A stretch of 64,000 nucleotides of DNA, taken from contig NZ_POTW01000005.1 of NCBI RefSeq assembly GCF_003236295.1, forward strand, positions 59,926 through 123,925, given 5' to 3'. The notes under the pieces are model-generated. The model was not told the origin of the DNA, ran no database searches, and saw nothing but the letters and a program-made list of their open reading frames with translations. Every line of letters begins with the position of its first letter. The first letter of the stretch is position 1. The DNA comes from Jiangella anatolica. Lineage in GTDB: Bacteria; Actinomycetota; Actinomycetes; Jiangellales; Jiangellaceae. Position numbers and translations under genes: made by a program. This document shows, piece after piece, positions 36,323 through 45,159 of the stretch.

Positions 36323-37071
36323 CGCAGCACCAGCACGACGACCGCCGTCACGCCGACCACGACGACGACCACGCGCAGCACCAGCGGCGAGAGCCGCCGC
36401 CCGATCCGCGCGCCGACCAGCCCGCCGGCCGCGGCGCCCAGCGCGATCAGCCCGGCCGCCGCCCAGTCGACGTCGCCGACCACCACGAACACCAGCCCGG
36501 CGACCAGGTTGACCAGCCCGGCCTGCACGTTCTTGACCGCGTTCAGCCGCTGCAGCGAGTCCGAGAGCGACAGCCCCAGGACGGCGAGCAGCAGCACGCC
36601 CTGCGCGGCGCCGAAGTAGCCGCCGTAGACCGCGGTGAGCAGGATCAGCAGCCACACGACCGGGCCGCCGTGCTCGCGTCCGGGCGGGCGCTCCTTGAGC
36701 CGCCGCGAGATCCACGGCTGCGCCGCCACCAGCACGCAGGCCAGCACGATCAGCACCGGCACGATCGCCTCGAACGCGCCCGGCGGCAGCGCCAGCAGCA
36801 GCACCGCGCCGCCGGTGCCGCCGACCACTGCGGCCAGCCCGAACCGGAGCACCCGGGCGCGCTGGCCGCGCAGCTCCTCGCGGTAGCCCCAGGCGCCCAG
36901 GAGCGAGCCCGGCACCAGCCCGACCGTGTTGGACACGTTCGCCACCACCGGCGGGTAGCCCAGCGCCAGCAGCGTCGGGAACGTGATCATCGTCCCGGAC
37001 CCGACGACGACGTTGATCGCGCCCGCGGCGAAGCCCGCCGCGACGATCGCGACGACGTCGAGCAGGCTCAC
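36319..37071 (-). CDS. TSUP/TauE-SafE family membrane permease
   Basis: A 250-residue permease of the TSUP family, which moves sulfite, sulfoacetate or other organosulfur anions. Two repeat halves are visible: VVAIVAAGFAAGAINVVVGS (with the conserved GxxNxxxGxGtxItfP-like opening) and ILLTAVYGGYFGAAQGVLLL. About eight helices; the C-terminus ends in VVVVVVGVTAVVVLVLR. It overlaps the methyltransferase gene by 4 nt and the SPFH gene stop by 4 nt, so it is inside a run of co-transcribed genes. Confidence 0.9.
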   Translation of the reverse strand: MSLLDVVAIVAAGFAAGAINVVVGSGTMITFPTLLALGYPPVVANVSNTVGLVPGSLLGAWGYREELRGQRARVLRFGLAAVVGGTGGAVLLLALPPGAFEAIVPVLIVLACVLVAAQPWISRRLKERPPGREHGGPVVWLLILLTAVYGGYFGAAQGVLLLAVLGLSLSDSLQRLNAVKNVQAGLVNLVAGLVFVVVGDVDWAAAGLIALGAAAGGLVGARIGRRLSPLVLRVVVVVVGVTAVVVLVLR

Positions 37072-38336
37072 CCCGCCGGCGGGGCCGGCGGCGCGGGCGG
37101 CGGGCCGGACCGCCGGCCGTCGCCGGAGTCGGGCTCGGCGGTCAGGTCGCGGCCGATCGCCGGCAGGTCACCCGTCGCCGCCTCGTCCATGGCGTCTCGT
37201 GCCGCCTCGTCCTCCGCCGGGCCGGGCTCGCCGGTGTCCACCTCGGACGGCATCGACCGCGACGGGTCAGAAGCGACCTCGGCCGCCGCCAGCGCCCGCC
37301 GGACCTCCTCGGCCGCGGCAGCGGCGGCGGCCTCGCTCTCGGCGGTGGCCTCGGCCGCGGCGGCCTCGATCTCCTCGGCGGCGCTGTCGTCGGACGGGAT
37401 CGCGCCCGGCGCCAGGCCCGCGCCGAACCGGCCGACGGCCTGGCCGAGGCCCTCCAGCGCCTTGCTGAACTCGCTCGGCACGATCCAGACCTTGTTGGAG
37501 TCGCCCTTGGCGATCTCGGGCATCATCTGCAGGTACTGGTAGGCCAGCAGCTTGTGGTCCGGGTTGCCGCGGTGGATCGCGTCGAAGACGGCGCCGATGG
37601 CCTTCGCCTCGCCGTCGGCGCGCAGGATCTGCGCCTGCTTGTCCGCCTCGGCCCGCAGGACGGTCGACTGCTTGTCGCCCTCGGCGGTGAGGATCGCCGA
37701 CTGCTTCTGGCCCTCGGCGGTGAGGATCTGCGACTGTCGCACACCCTCGGCGTTGAGGATCGCCGCGCGCTTGTCGCGGTCGGCGCGCATCTGCTTCTCC
37801 ATGGAGTCCTGGATCGAGGGCGGCGGGTCGATCGCCTTCAGCTCGACCCGGTTCACCCGGATGCCCCACTTGCCGGTCGCGTCGTCGAGGACGCCGCGCA
37901 GCGCGTTGTTGATCTCCTCGCGGCTGGTCAGAGTGCGCTCCAGGTCCATGCCGCCGATGACGTTACGCAGCGTGGTGACGGTGAGCTGCTCGATGCCCTG
38001 GATGTAGTTGGCGATCTCGTAGGTCGCCGCCTTCGGGTCGTTCACCTGGTAGTAGATGACGGTGTCGATGGACACGACCAGGTTGTCCTGGGTGATCACC
38101 GGCTGCGGCGGGAACGACACGACCTGCTCGCGCAGGTCCAGCAGCGGCAGCACGCGGTCGATGAACGGCACGACGACGGTCAGGCCCGGGTCGAGGGTGC
38201 GCTGGTAGCGGCCCAGCCGCTCGACGATGCCGGCCCGCGCCTGCGGCACGATGCGTACCGACTTGGCCAGCGTCACCAGCACGAAGATGGCCAGCAGGAT
38301 GACGACGAGGAGGATGAAGATCTGACCGGCTTCCAT
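37068..38336 (-). CDS. SPFH/band-7 protein (stomatin/QmcA-like)
   Basis: A 422-residue membrane scaffold protein. One N-terminal helix (FILLVVILLAIFVLVTLAK) is followed by the SPFH domain (IVPQARAGIVERLGRYQRTL through ELKAIDPPPSIQDSMEKQMR). A coiled region of about five 10-11 residue repeats follows, such as ILTAEGQKQS and ILTAEGDKQS, typical of flotillin/QmcA assembly. A final acidic Ala/Pro-rich tail of about 130 residues is unusual in length. It pairs with the NfeD-type gene 67 bp upstream, the standard partner of SPFH proteins in membrane microdomains. Confidence 0.93.
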   Translation of the reverse strand: MEAGQIFILLVVILLAIFVLVTLAKSVRIVPQARAGIVERLGRYQRTLDPGLTVVVPFIDRVLPLLDLREQVVSFPPQPVITQDNLVVSIDTVIYYQVNDPKAATYEIANYIQGIEQLTVTTLRNVIGGMDLERTLTSREEINNALRGVLDDATGKWGIRVNRVELKAIDPPPSIQDSMEKQMRADRDKRAAILNAEGVRQSQILTAEGQKQSAILTAEGDKQSTVLRAEADKQAQILRADGEAKAIGAVFDAIHRGNPDHKLLAYQYLQMMPEIAKGDSNKVWIVPSEFSKALEGLGQAVGRFGAGLAPGAIPSDDSAAEEIEAAAAEATAESEAAAAAAAEEVRRALAAAEVASDPSRSMPSEVDTGEPGPAEDEAARDAMDEAATGDLPAIGRDLTAEPDSGDGRRSGPPPAPPAPPAG

Positions 38337-38403
38337 AACGACCTTCCGCTGCGGTTTTCCGTGGGTCAGGCGAGTCGCGCGGCCAACCTATCAGTGCGCA
38401 CGG

Positions 38404-38871
38404 CTAGCGCGGGTCGGCCTCGAACACGAGCGCCGTCGCCCCCTGGATCTCGATGACGTCGACGTCGCGACCGGCCTCGATGACCGAGGTTCCGTCGTAG
38501 CAGCGGGCGGTCCAGATCTCGCCGGCCAGCTTGATCAGCCCCCGATCGGCGTCGACCGTCTCGACGACGACGCCCTTGCGGCCGACCAGCGCGGCGGCGC
38601 CGGTGCGGGTGCTGCCGGCGCTGCGCAGGTGCCGCTTGGCCACCGGCCTGACGAACCCCAGCAGTGCGACGCTGACGACGACCGCGACGAGGATCTGCAG
38701 CCACAGCGCGTCGACACCCACCAGCGACGCCAGTGCGCCGGCCGCGGCGCCACCGGCCAGCATGAGGAAGATCAGGTCGACCGTGGTGGTCTCGACGATG
38801 CCCAGGACGAACGCCAGCCCCAGCCAGGCGGCCCAGGCGTGGTCGCCGAGCCAGTCCAGGAAGTCCTGCAT
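38404..38871 (-). CDS. NfeD-family membrane protein
   Basis: A 155-residue short NfeD. Two or three helices (WLGLAFVLGIVETTTVDLIF, LMLAGGAAAGALASLVGV, ILVAVVVSVALLGFVRPVA) are followed by an OB-fold domain (ALVGRKGVVVETVDADRGLI ... GEIWTARC). The family partners SPFH proteins, binding through the OB domain; the downstream gene on the same strand is such a protein, so the two form an operon. Confidence 0.92.
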   Translation of the reverse strand: MQDFLDWLGDHAWAAWLGLAFVLGIVETTTVDLIFLMLAGGAAAGALASLVGVDALWLQILVAVVVSVALLGFVRPVAKRHLRSAGSTRTGAAALVGRKGVVVETVDADRGLIKLAGEIWTARCYDGTSVIEAGRDVDVIEIQGATALVFEADPR

Positions 38872-38880
38872 GGTCTCAGT

Positions 38881-39693
38881 CTATGGTGCGGAGACGCTCT
38901 CGCGCTGCGCCGAGACGGCGCGCGCGGACCACCGTCCGTCCTCGTGCCGGATCCGCAGCGGCAGCCCGAACGCGGTGCTCAGGTGCTCGTCGGTGAGCGT
39001 CTCGGCGATCGGCCCGGCGGCCACCACGCGGCCGCCCGACAGCAGCAGCGCGTGGGTGAAGCCGGGCGGGATCTCCTCGACGTGGTGGGTCACCAGGACG
39101 GTGGCCGGCGAGGCCGGGTCGGCGGCGATCTCGCCGAGCGTCGCGACCAGCGTCTCGCGGCCGCCGAGGTCCAGGCCGGCGGTGGGCTCGTCGAGCAGCA
39201 GCAGCTCCGGGTCGGCCATCAGCGCGCGGGCCAGTTGGGTGCGCTTGCGCTCGCCCTCGGACAGCGTGCCGAACGTGCGGCCGGCGAGGTGCTCGATGCT
39301 CATGCGGCCCAGCAGCCAGCGGGCGCGGTCGTCGTCGAGGTTCTCGTAGGACTCGCGCCAGCGGCCGACGACGCCGTAGGCGGCCGTGCGCACGACGTCG
39401 AGCACCGACTCCTGCCGCGGGATCCGCTCGGCCAGCGCGGCGCTGGTGATGCCGATGCGCGGGCGCAGCTCGAACACGTCGACCGCGCCCATGAGCTCGC
39501 CAAGCACGGCCGCGTAGCCGCTGGTCGGGTGCAGCTGCGCGGCGGCGATCTGCAGCAGCGTCGTCTTGCCGGCGCCGTTGGGCCCGAGCATCACCCAGCG
39601 CTGCCCCTCGGCGACGGACCAGGTGACCTCGTCGAGCAGCCGGTTCCCCGAGCGCACGAGCGTGACGTCGGCAAGTTCGAGCACATCGGACAT
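38881..39693 (-). CDS. stand-alone ABC ATPase, ModF-like
   Basis: A 270-residue ATPase. Walker A GPNGAGKTT lies near residue 38, then the region ITSAALAERIPRQESVLDVV. The signature is LSEGERKRTQLARALM (Ser-Glu-Gly variant), Walker B is LLLLDEPTAGLDLGGRE and the H-loop is VTHHVEEIPPGFTHALLL. The sequence type (VTHHVEEIP) is that of soluble ModF/YbbA-like ATPases without dedicated permease. No membrane component is adjacent. It is divergent from the gene at 39797. The substrate or role is not apparent. Confidence 0.85.
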   Translation of the reverse strand: MSDVLELADVTLVRSGNRLLDEVTWSVAEGQRWVMLGPNGAGKTTLLQIAAAQLHPTSGYAAVLGELMGAVDVFELRPRIGITSAALAERIPRQESVLDVVRTAAYGVVGRWRESYENLDDDRARWLLGRMSIEHLAGRTFGTLSEGERKRTQLARALMADPELLLLDEPTAGLDLGGRETLVATLGEIAADPASPATVLVTHHVEEIPPGFTHALLLSGGRVVAAGPIAETLTDEHLSTAFGLPLRIRHEDGRWSARAVSAQRESVSAP

Positions 39694-39796
39694 CGCGTGG
39701 ACCGGCTCCCCTCGACGAACGGCTGACGGAGGCGATGGCGGCGCGCGCCCCGGAACCCCCGCACGACTCTAGCGGGCGGGCCGTAGGCTCTGGCGT

Positions 39797-40552
39797 ATGG
39801 TCACCCTCCCCCGTTCCGCCCGCCTCGCGGCGTGGGGCACGGCCTGGCTGCGCAGCGAGGCGAGCCTCGACGACGTGGTCGCCCGGGTCCGCGCCGACGA
39901 CGAGCCGCACGACGCCGTCGACGTGCCCGGATCGGCCACCGCGACTGGGCTGTCCGAGGCGCTGCGGGCGCTGCGCGACGCCGGTGCCACGTCGTTCCTG
40001 GTCGCGCTGCCCGCGCCCGGCGACCCCAGGGGCCTGGGTGGCCCGGCCGACCTCAACGGTGACGCGATCGACGCCGGCGAGGCGGTGCTCGCCGCCGGCG
40101 CGCCGTACGCGCTGGTGCCCGACGTGCGCACGTTCGGCCCGCCCGGCGACCAGGGCCATCTGGTGACATGGATGGTCCGTCCGGCCGCGCCCGCGCCGCC
40201 GGGCCCGGCGCTGGCCGACGCGGACCGCGAGCTGACGGCGTCGCTGCTGGCGGCCGGCTCGATCCTCACCGACCTGGACGTGCCGTCGTGGCGGCCGGAG
40301 GTCGAGGCGCTGCTCGAGGACATCCGCACCAACCGCGAGTCCGACCCGCTCCCCCGCGCGTTCCCGCCGCAGGCTCAGGCCGTCGCGGCACGGTCGGCGC
40401 GGCTGCTCGCCGTCGTCCGGTTCGCGCTCGGCGACGACGGCGGCGCGGTGACGGCGGCCGCGGCGGCGTCGCGGCGCGAGGCGCTGACGCCGCTGGAGCG
40501 GGCCTCCCGGTCCGCGCTGGCCGCCGCGTGCAACGCGCTGGCCACGCGGTAG
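39797..40552 (+). CDS. conserved hypothetical protein
   Basis: A 251-residue cytoplasmic protein, unrecognised. Its start MVTLPRSARLAAWGTAWLRS and the segment LSEALRALRDAGATSFLVAL suggest an alpha/beta domain; LVPDVRTFGPPGDQGHLVTW lies near the middle and a helical Ala-rich part at the end. Orthologue-like genes sit beside serB in many actinomycetes, but no function is known to me. TAGGCT (39784-39789) lies 7 nt before the ATG, suggesting a leaderless transcript. Confidence 0.75.
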   Translation: MVTLPRSARLAAWGTAWLRSEASLDDVVARVRADDEPHDAVDVPGSATATGLSEALRALRDAGATSFLVALPAPGDPRGLGGPADLNGDAIDAGEAVLAAGAPYALVPDVRTFGPPGDQGHLVTWMVRPAAPAPPGPALADADRELTASLLAAGSILTDLDVPSWRPEVEALLEDIRTNRESDPLPRAFPPQAQAVAARSARLLAVVRFALGDDGGAVTAAAAASRREALTPLERASRSALAAACNALATR

Positions 40553-40566
40553 CGTTTCGGCTTGCG

Positions 40567-41796
40567 ATGAGCCTGCCACCGGAACCCCCCGCCACCACCC
40601 TGCTGGTCACCCTCACCGGGCGCGACCGGCCGGGCCTGACCGCACAGCTGTTCACGGCACTGTCCGCCTTCGACGTCGAGGTCCTCGACGTCGAGCAGGT
40701 CACCGTCCGCGGCAGGCTGGTGCTGGCGGTGCTGCTCAACCCGGCCCCGGCGTTCGACGAGGTCGCGTTCCGCCCCGCGCTGGTGACGCTGGGCGAGCAG
40801 CTCGGCGTCGACGTCGAGCTGGCGCCCGGACACGGCGACCGCCGACGTCCGCCGGGACGCGCGCACATCACCGTCCTCGGGCACCCGCTGCGCCCCGGCG
40901 CCGTCGCCGCCCTCACCGACGCCGTCGCGAAGGCCGGCGCCAACATCGACCGCATCGTGCGACTGGCCTCCTACCCCGTCACCTCGATCGAGTTCGAGGT
41001 GTCCGGCGCCGACCCCGGCCGGCTCAAGGCCGACCTCGCCGCCGTCGCGCTGGCCGAGGGCGCCGACGTCGCCGTCCAGCCGTCCGGGCTGCTGCGCCGG
41101 GCCAAGCGGCTGGTCGTCATGGACGTCGACTCCACGCTCGTGCAGGGCGAGGTGATCGAGATGCTGGCGGAGAAGGCCGGCGTGCTCGACCAGGTCGCCT
41201 CCGTCACCACGCGCGCCATGCAGGGCGAGCTGGACTTCGCGGCGTCGCTGCGCGAGCGGGTCCGGCTGCTCGCCGGGCTGCCCGCGTCCGCCGTCGCCGA
41301 GGTGCGCGACGCGGTGCAGCTGACGCCGGGCGCGCGGACGCTGATCCGGACGCTCAAGCGGCTGGACTACCGGTGCGCGATCGTCAGCGGCGGGTTCACG
41401 CAGATCACCGACCCACTCGCGGACGAGCTGGGCATCGACTACGCGGCCGCCAACACGCTGGAGATCGCCGACGGCGTGCTGACCGGCGGGCTGGTCGGGC
41501 CGATCCTGGACCGCGCCGGCAAGGCGGCCGCGCTGGCCCGGTTCGCCGCGGCCGAGGGCATCCCGCTGTCGCAGACCATCGCCGTCGGCGACGGCGCCAA
41601 CGACCTGGACATGATCGCCGCCGCCGGTCTCGGCGTCGCGTTCAACGCCAAGCCGGTCGTGCGCAGCGCCGCCGACACCGCCGTCAACGTCCCGTACCTC
41701 GACGCGATCCTCTACCTGCTCGGCATCAGCCGCGACGACATCGAGGCCGCCGACGCCGCCGACGGGACACCCACCCCCGCCCCACCCGTCCGCTGA
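40567..41796 (+). CDS. serB: phosphoserine phosphatase, ACT-HAD type
   Basis: Dephosphorylates phosphoserine, the last step of serine synthesis. The 409-residue protein has two N-terminal ACT domains (TLLVTLTGRDRPGLTAQLFT at about 10-85; HITVLGHPLRPGAVAALTDA at about 100-170), which probably bind serine for feedback control. The HAD phosphatase core has DVDSTLVQGE (catalytic Asp pair), SGGFTQI, and GDGANDLDMIAAAG near residue 345. The gene starts 14 nt after the preceding hypothetical gene and may share its transcript. Confidence 0.95.
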   Translation: MSLPPEPPATTLLVTLTGRDRPGLTAQLFTALSAFDVEVLDVEQVTVRGRLVLAVLLNPAPAFDEVAFRPALVTLGEQLGVDVELAPGHGDRRRPPGRAHITVLGHPLRPGAVAALTDAVAKAGANIDRIVRLASYPVTSIEFEVSGADPGRLKADLAAVALAEGADVAVQPSGLLRRAKRLVVMDVDSTLVQGEVIEMLAEKAGVLDQVASVTTRAMQGELDFAASLRERVRLLAGLPASAVAEVRDAVQLTPGARTLIRTLKRLDYRCAIVSGGFTQITDPLADELGIDYAAANTLEIADGVLTGGLVGPILDRAGKAAALARFAAAEGIPLSQTIAVGDGANDLDMIAAAGLGVAFNAKPVVRSAADTAVNVPYLDAILYLLGISRDDIEAADAADGTPTPAPPVR

Positions 41797-41807
41797 GGAC
41801 CGGGGCC

Positions 41808-42317
41808 CTAGCCGCGGGCGACGGCGTAGCCGGTCAGCCGGACGGCGCCGGGGTCGACCGTCGCCCAGTCGCCGTCGACGGCGAACACCGCCACCGAGGC
41901 CGTCGGGAAGCCGGCCCGCATGCGCGCCGTCTCCGCGACCTCCGATGCGCCGTCGTCGAGCGCGTTGGCCAGCATGCCGATGCCCGGGTTGTGACCGACG
42001 ATCGCCGCGGACAACGCCTCCGGCGGCAGTGCCCGGACGATCTCCAGCAGATCGCCCGCGGACGCGTAGTACACGTCGTCGGAGACGACCGGGTCGGGGG
42101 CGCCGGGCAGCTCCGCGGCCAGCAGCCGGTACGTCTGCCGCGTCCGGTCGGCGCTCGACACGACCGCCACCTGCAGCGTCACGTCCTGCGCGTGCAGCCA
42201 GCGGCCGATCGCCGGCGCGTCGCGGCGGCCCTGGCCGGCCAGGGCGCGGCCGTGGTCGTCGCGGTCGTCCGGCTGCTCGGCCTTGGCGTGCCGGATGAGC
42301 ACGAGGGTCCTCGCCAT
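41808..42317 (-). CDS. SixA-type histidine phosphatase
   Basis: A 169-residue RHG-family phosphatase. The N-terminal LVLIRHAKAEQPD holds the phospho-acceptor His9, SSADRTRQTYRLL the second Arg, and VGHNPGIGMLANAL the second catalytic His. The short size and RHAKA motif match SixA, which removes phosphate from phosphohistidine in E. coli; the target here is unknown. TAGGCT on the minus strand (42324-42329) lies 6 nt before the ATG. It is convergent with serB. Confidence 0.88.
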   Translation of the reverse strand: MARTLVLIRHAKAEQPDDRDDHGRALAGQGRRDAPAIGRWLHAQDVTLQVAVVSSADRTRQTYRLLAAELPGAPDPVVSDDVYYASAGDLLEIVRALPPEALSAAIVGHNPGIGMLANALDDGASEVAETARMRAGFPTASVAVFAVDGDWATVDPGAVRLTGYAVARG

Positions 42318-42413
42318 CCCGGCAGCCTAGGCGCTCCAGTACCCTGCGGCAGGATGGGGTCGCCCGCGTTGGCGGGCATAGCCACGATCGTCCCGATCTG
42401 GTAAGGATTCGCT

Positions 42414-43703
42414 GTGGAGATCACCGTGCCCGAAGCCGACGCCACCGTGCCCGACGTCCCGCCGCCGCCCGCCACCCCGGACCCGGCGCCGCCGGTCGCC
42501 AGCTCGCGGGCCGACCTGCGGCATCGGCTCAACACGGCCACGGCCGGATTCGAGGCGCCACTGGCCGCCATCGACATGGACGCGTGGGACGCCAACGCCA
42601 CCGATCTCGTCCGGCGCGCGGCCGGCAAGCCGATCCGGGTCGCCAGCAAGTCGCTGCGCAGCCGGGCGCTGCTGCGCGACGTGCTGGGCCGCGACGGCTT
42701 CCACGGCGTGCTGGCGCTGACGCTGTCTGAGGCGCTCTGGCTCGTGGGCACCGAGCTGAGCTCCGACGTCGTCGTCGGCTACCCCACCGCCGACCGCCGC
42801 GGGCTGGCCCGGCTGGCCGGCGACGACGAGCTGGCCGCCGCCATCACGGTCATGGTCGACGACGTCGCGCAGCTCGACCTCGTCGACGCGGTCGCGCCGG
42901 CGGACGGGCGGGTGGAGATCCGGGTCTGCCTGGAGCTGGATCTGTCCTGGCAGCCGCTGGGCGGTCGGCTGCGGGTCGGCGCGAAGCGGTCGCCGCTGCA
43001 CTCCGTCGACGACATCGTCCGGCTGGCGCACGCGGTGCAGTCGCGGCCGGGGTTCCGGCTGGTCGGCATCCTGGGCTACGAGTCGCAGATCGCCGGCGTG
43101 CAGGACGCACCGCCCGGGCGCGGCTGGCGCGGCCGGATGGTGCGCTCGATGCAGAAGCGGTCCTGGGCCGAGCTGTCCGAACGACGCGTCGCGGCCGTCG
43201 AGGCGGTCCGCAAGCTGGCCGACCTGGAGTTCGTCAACGGCGGCGGCAGCGGCTCGATCGAGCGGACCGTGTCCGACCTGTCGATCACCGAGGTGGCGGC
43301 CGGGTCCGGGCTGCTGGCGCCGCGGCTGTTCGACGGCTACACGAGCTTCTCACCGCGCCCGGCGGCGTTCTTCGCGGTCCCGGTCGTGCGCCGGCCGGGT
43401 CCTGGCATCGTCACCGTCGCCGGCGGCGGCTACATCGCCAGCGGCGCGGCCGGCGACGACCGGCTGCCGGTGCCGTGGCTGCCCGAGGGCCTGACGCTGG
43501 ACAAGGACGAGGGCGCCGGCGAGGCGCAGACGCCGCTGCTGGGCTCCCCCGCCGACGACCTCGCGATCGGCGACCGCGTCTGGTTCCGGCACGCCAAGGC
43601 CGGCGAGCTGTCCGAGCGGTTCGACCAGTACTACCTGGTCCGCGGCGAGCGCCTGGTCGACACGATCGCGACCTATCGCGGGGACGGCAAGACGTTCCTC
43701 TAG
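42414..43703 (+). CDS. PLP-dependent amino acid deaminase/aldolase (DSD1/alanine-racemase-like fold)
   Basis: A 429-residue type III PLP enzyme. PLP lysine is probably in PIRVASKSLRSRALL near residue 81 (VxSKS motif). The barrel continues with LALTLSEALWLVGTELSSDV and GILGYESQIAGVQDA, and the C-terminal beta domain has GERLVDTIATYRGDGKTFL. The family includes D-threonine aldolase and D-serine/amino-acid deaminases, so a D-amino acid or hydroxy amino acid is a likely substrate. AAGGA precedes the GTG start. The next gene overlaps the stop codon (TAGTG). Confidence 0.82.
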   Translation: MEITVPEADATVPDVPPPPATPDPAPPVASSRADLRHRLNTATAGFEAPLAAIDMDAWDANATDLVRRAAGKPIRVASKSLRSRALLRDVLGRDGFHGVLALTLSEALWLVGTELSSDVVVGYPTADRRGLARLAGDDELAAAITVMVDDVAQLDLVDAVAPADGRVEIRVCLELDLSWQPLGGRLRVGAKRSPLHSVDDIVRLAHAVQSRPGFRLVGILGYESQIAGVQDAPPGRGWRGRMVRSMQKRSWAELSERRVAAVEAVRKLADLEFVNGGGSGSIERTVSDLSITEVAAGSGLLAPRLFDGYTSFSPRPAAFFAVPVVRRPGPGIVTVAGGGYIASGAAGDDRLPVPWLPEGLTLDKDEGAGEAQTPLLGSPADDLAIGDRVWFRHAKAGELSERFDQYYLVRGERLVDTIATYRGDGKTFL

Positions 43704-44290
43704 TGCCGGTCGTCAGTTACGAGGAGCTGGCGGCGCGGATCCGCGGGCTGCGGTCTCCCGTGCTCGTCGCCGTCGATGGGCCGGCCGGCTCGGGCAAGAC
43801 GACGCTGGCGGGACGCCTGGCGGCGTTGCTGGGCGACGCGCCGGTCGTGCACATGGACGATCTCTACCCCGGCTGGGACGGGCTCGCGGCCGCCGCCGTC
43901 GCCGTCGCACCGGAGGTGCTGGCGCCGCTGGCCGCCGGCCGGCCGGCGCGGTACCGGCGCTGGGACTGGGCCGCGTCGCGCTGGGCCGGCTGGGTCGACG
44001 TCGCGCCGGCGCCGGTCGTCATCGTCGAGGGGTGCGGCAGCGGGTCGACGCCCGGCGCGCCGTACCTGTCGCTGCTGCTGTGGGTGGAGGCGCCGCACGA
44101 CGTGCGTCAGGCCCGCGGCTTCGAGCGCGACGGCGACGGGTTCCGGCCGCACTGGTCGCGCTGGGCCCGTCAGGAGGACGCGTTGTTCGCCGCCGAGCGG
44201 ACCCGGGAGCGGGCAGACGTGCGCATCGACACCGCGCCGGCCGTCCCGCACGACCCGGCGCGCGAGGTCGTCGCCGAGTTCCGGCTCTGA
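43703..44290 (+). CDS. uridine kinase-like P-loop phosphotransferase
   Basis: A 195-residue kinase. Walker A GPAGSGKTT at about residues 29-37, then VVHMDDLYPGWDGL (the acidic lid substrate site of uridine kinase/pantothenate kinase relatives), YRRWDWAASRWAGWVDV and VIVEGCGSG (Walker B). It probably phosphorylates a nucleoside or small alcohol; the exact substrate is unknown. GTG shares one base with the stop of the PLP-enzyme gene, so it is translated as a coupled pair. Confidence 0.82.
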   Translation: MPVVSYEELAARIRGLRSPVLVAVDGPAGSGKTTLAGRLAALLGDAPVVHMDDLYPGWDGLAAAAVAVAPEVLAPLAAGRPARYRRWDWAASRWAGWVDVAPAPVVIVEGCGSGSTPGAPYLSLLLWVEAPHDVRQARGFERDGDGFRPHWSRWARQEDALFAAERTRERADVRIDTAPAVPHDPAREVVAEFRL

Positions 44291-44322
44291 GCCGGGGCGG
44301 TTCGTCGGTTAGCGTTGGTCGC

Positions 44323-45153
44323 GTGCGCGTCGTCGAGCTGAACATCTACCCCGTCAAGTCCACCCGTGGCATGGCGCTGACCGACGCCGCTGTGGAGCCG
44401 TGGGGGCTGGCCGACGACCGCCGCTGGATGGTGGTCGACGAGTCCGGGTACGTCGTCACGGCGCGCGTGCGGCCGGCGCTGCTGGGCGTGACGGTGACGC
44501 CGCTGGGCCGTGGCCGGATCCGGCTCGAGGGCCCGCACGCCGCCGCCATGGACGTCGACGCCGCCGAGTCCCGCCAGTACGTCCCGGTGCAGATCTGGAA
44601 GAACACCCTCGACGCCGTCCACCCCAGCGCGGCCGCCGACGCCTGGTTCGGCAAGCTGCTCGACGAAGACGTCCGCCTCGTCTGGCTCGACGACCCCACC
44701 CGGCGCCCGGTCAATCCCGCCTACGGCCTGCCCGCCGACCGCGTCACCTTCGCCGACGCGTTCCCGCTGCTCGTCACCAGCACCGGGTCGCTGGATCGGC
44801 TCAACGACTGGGTCGTCGAGGAGGCGCTGCTGCGCGGCGAGGAGCCGCCGGCGGCGCCGCTGCCGATGCGCCGGTTCCGCCCCAGCGTCGTCGTCGACGG
44901 CGCCGTGCCGTTCGCCGAGGACACGTGGTGCCGCCTGCGCATCGGCGAGGTCCCCTTCCGCGCCGTCATGCTGTGCGGCCGCTGTGTCCTGACGACGGTC
45001 GACCCGGACACGCAGGTGCGCGGCAAGGAGCCGCTGCGCACGCTGGCCCGGCACCGTCGCTGGGACGGTCAGGTCTGGTTCGGCATGAACCTCGTCCCCG
45101 ACGGCACCGGCCGCATCGCCGTCGGCGACGAGGTCGAGGTCACCGCCGGCTGA
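44323..45153 (+). CDS. MOSC domain molybdenum-cofactor protein (YcbX/mARC-like)
   Basis: A 276-residue protein. The N-terminal beta-barrel has LNIYPVKSTRGMALTDAAV and GLADDRRWMVVDESGYVVTA. The MOSC domain is at about 110-270, with MRRFRPSVVVDG and the molybdenum-ligand cysteine in VMLCGRCVLTTVDPDTQ. Relatives reduce N-hydroxylated compounds. No [2Fe-2S] ferredoxin domain is fused at the C-terminus, unlike E. coli YcbX, so a separate electron donor is needed. TAGCGT (44310-44315) lies 7 nt before the GTG. Confidence 0.9.
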   Translation: MRVVELNIYPVKSTRGMALTDAAVEPWGLADDRRWMVVDESGYVVTARVRPALLGVTVTPLGRGRIRLEGPHAAAMDVDAAESRQYVPVQIWKNTLDAVHPSAAADAWFGKLLDEDVRLVWLDDPTRRPVNPAYGLPADRVTFADAFPLLVTSTGSLDRLNDWVVEEALLRGEEPPAAPLPMRRFRPSVVVDGAVPFAEDTWCRLRIGEVPFRAVMLCGRCVLTTVDPDTQVRGKEPLRTLARHRRWDGQVWFGMNLVPDGTGRIAVGDEVEVTAG

Positions 45154-45159
45154 CCTCGG

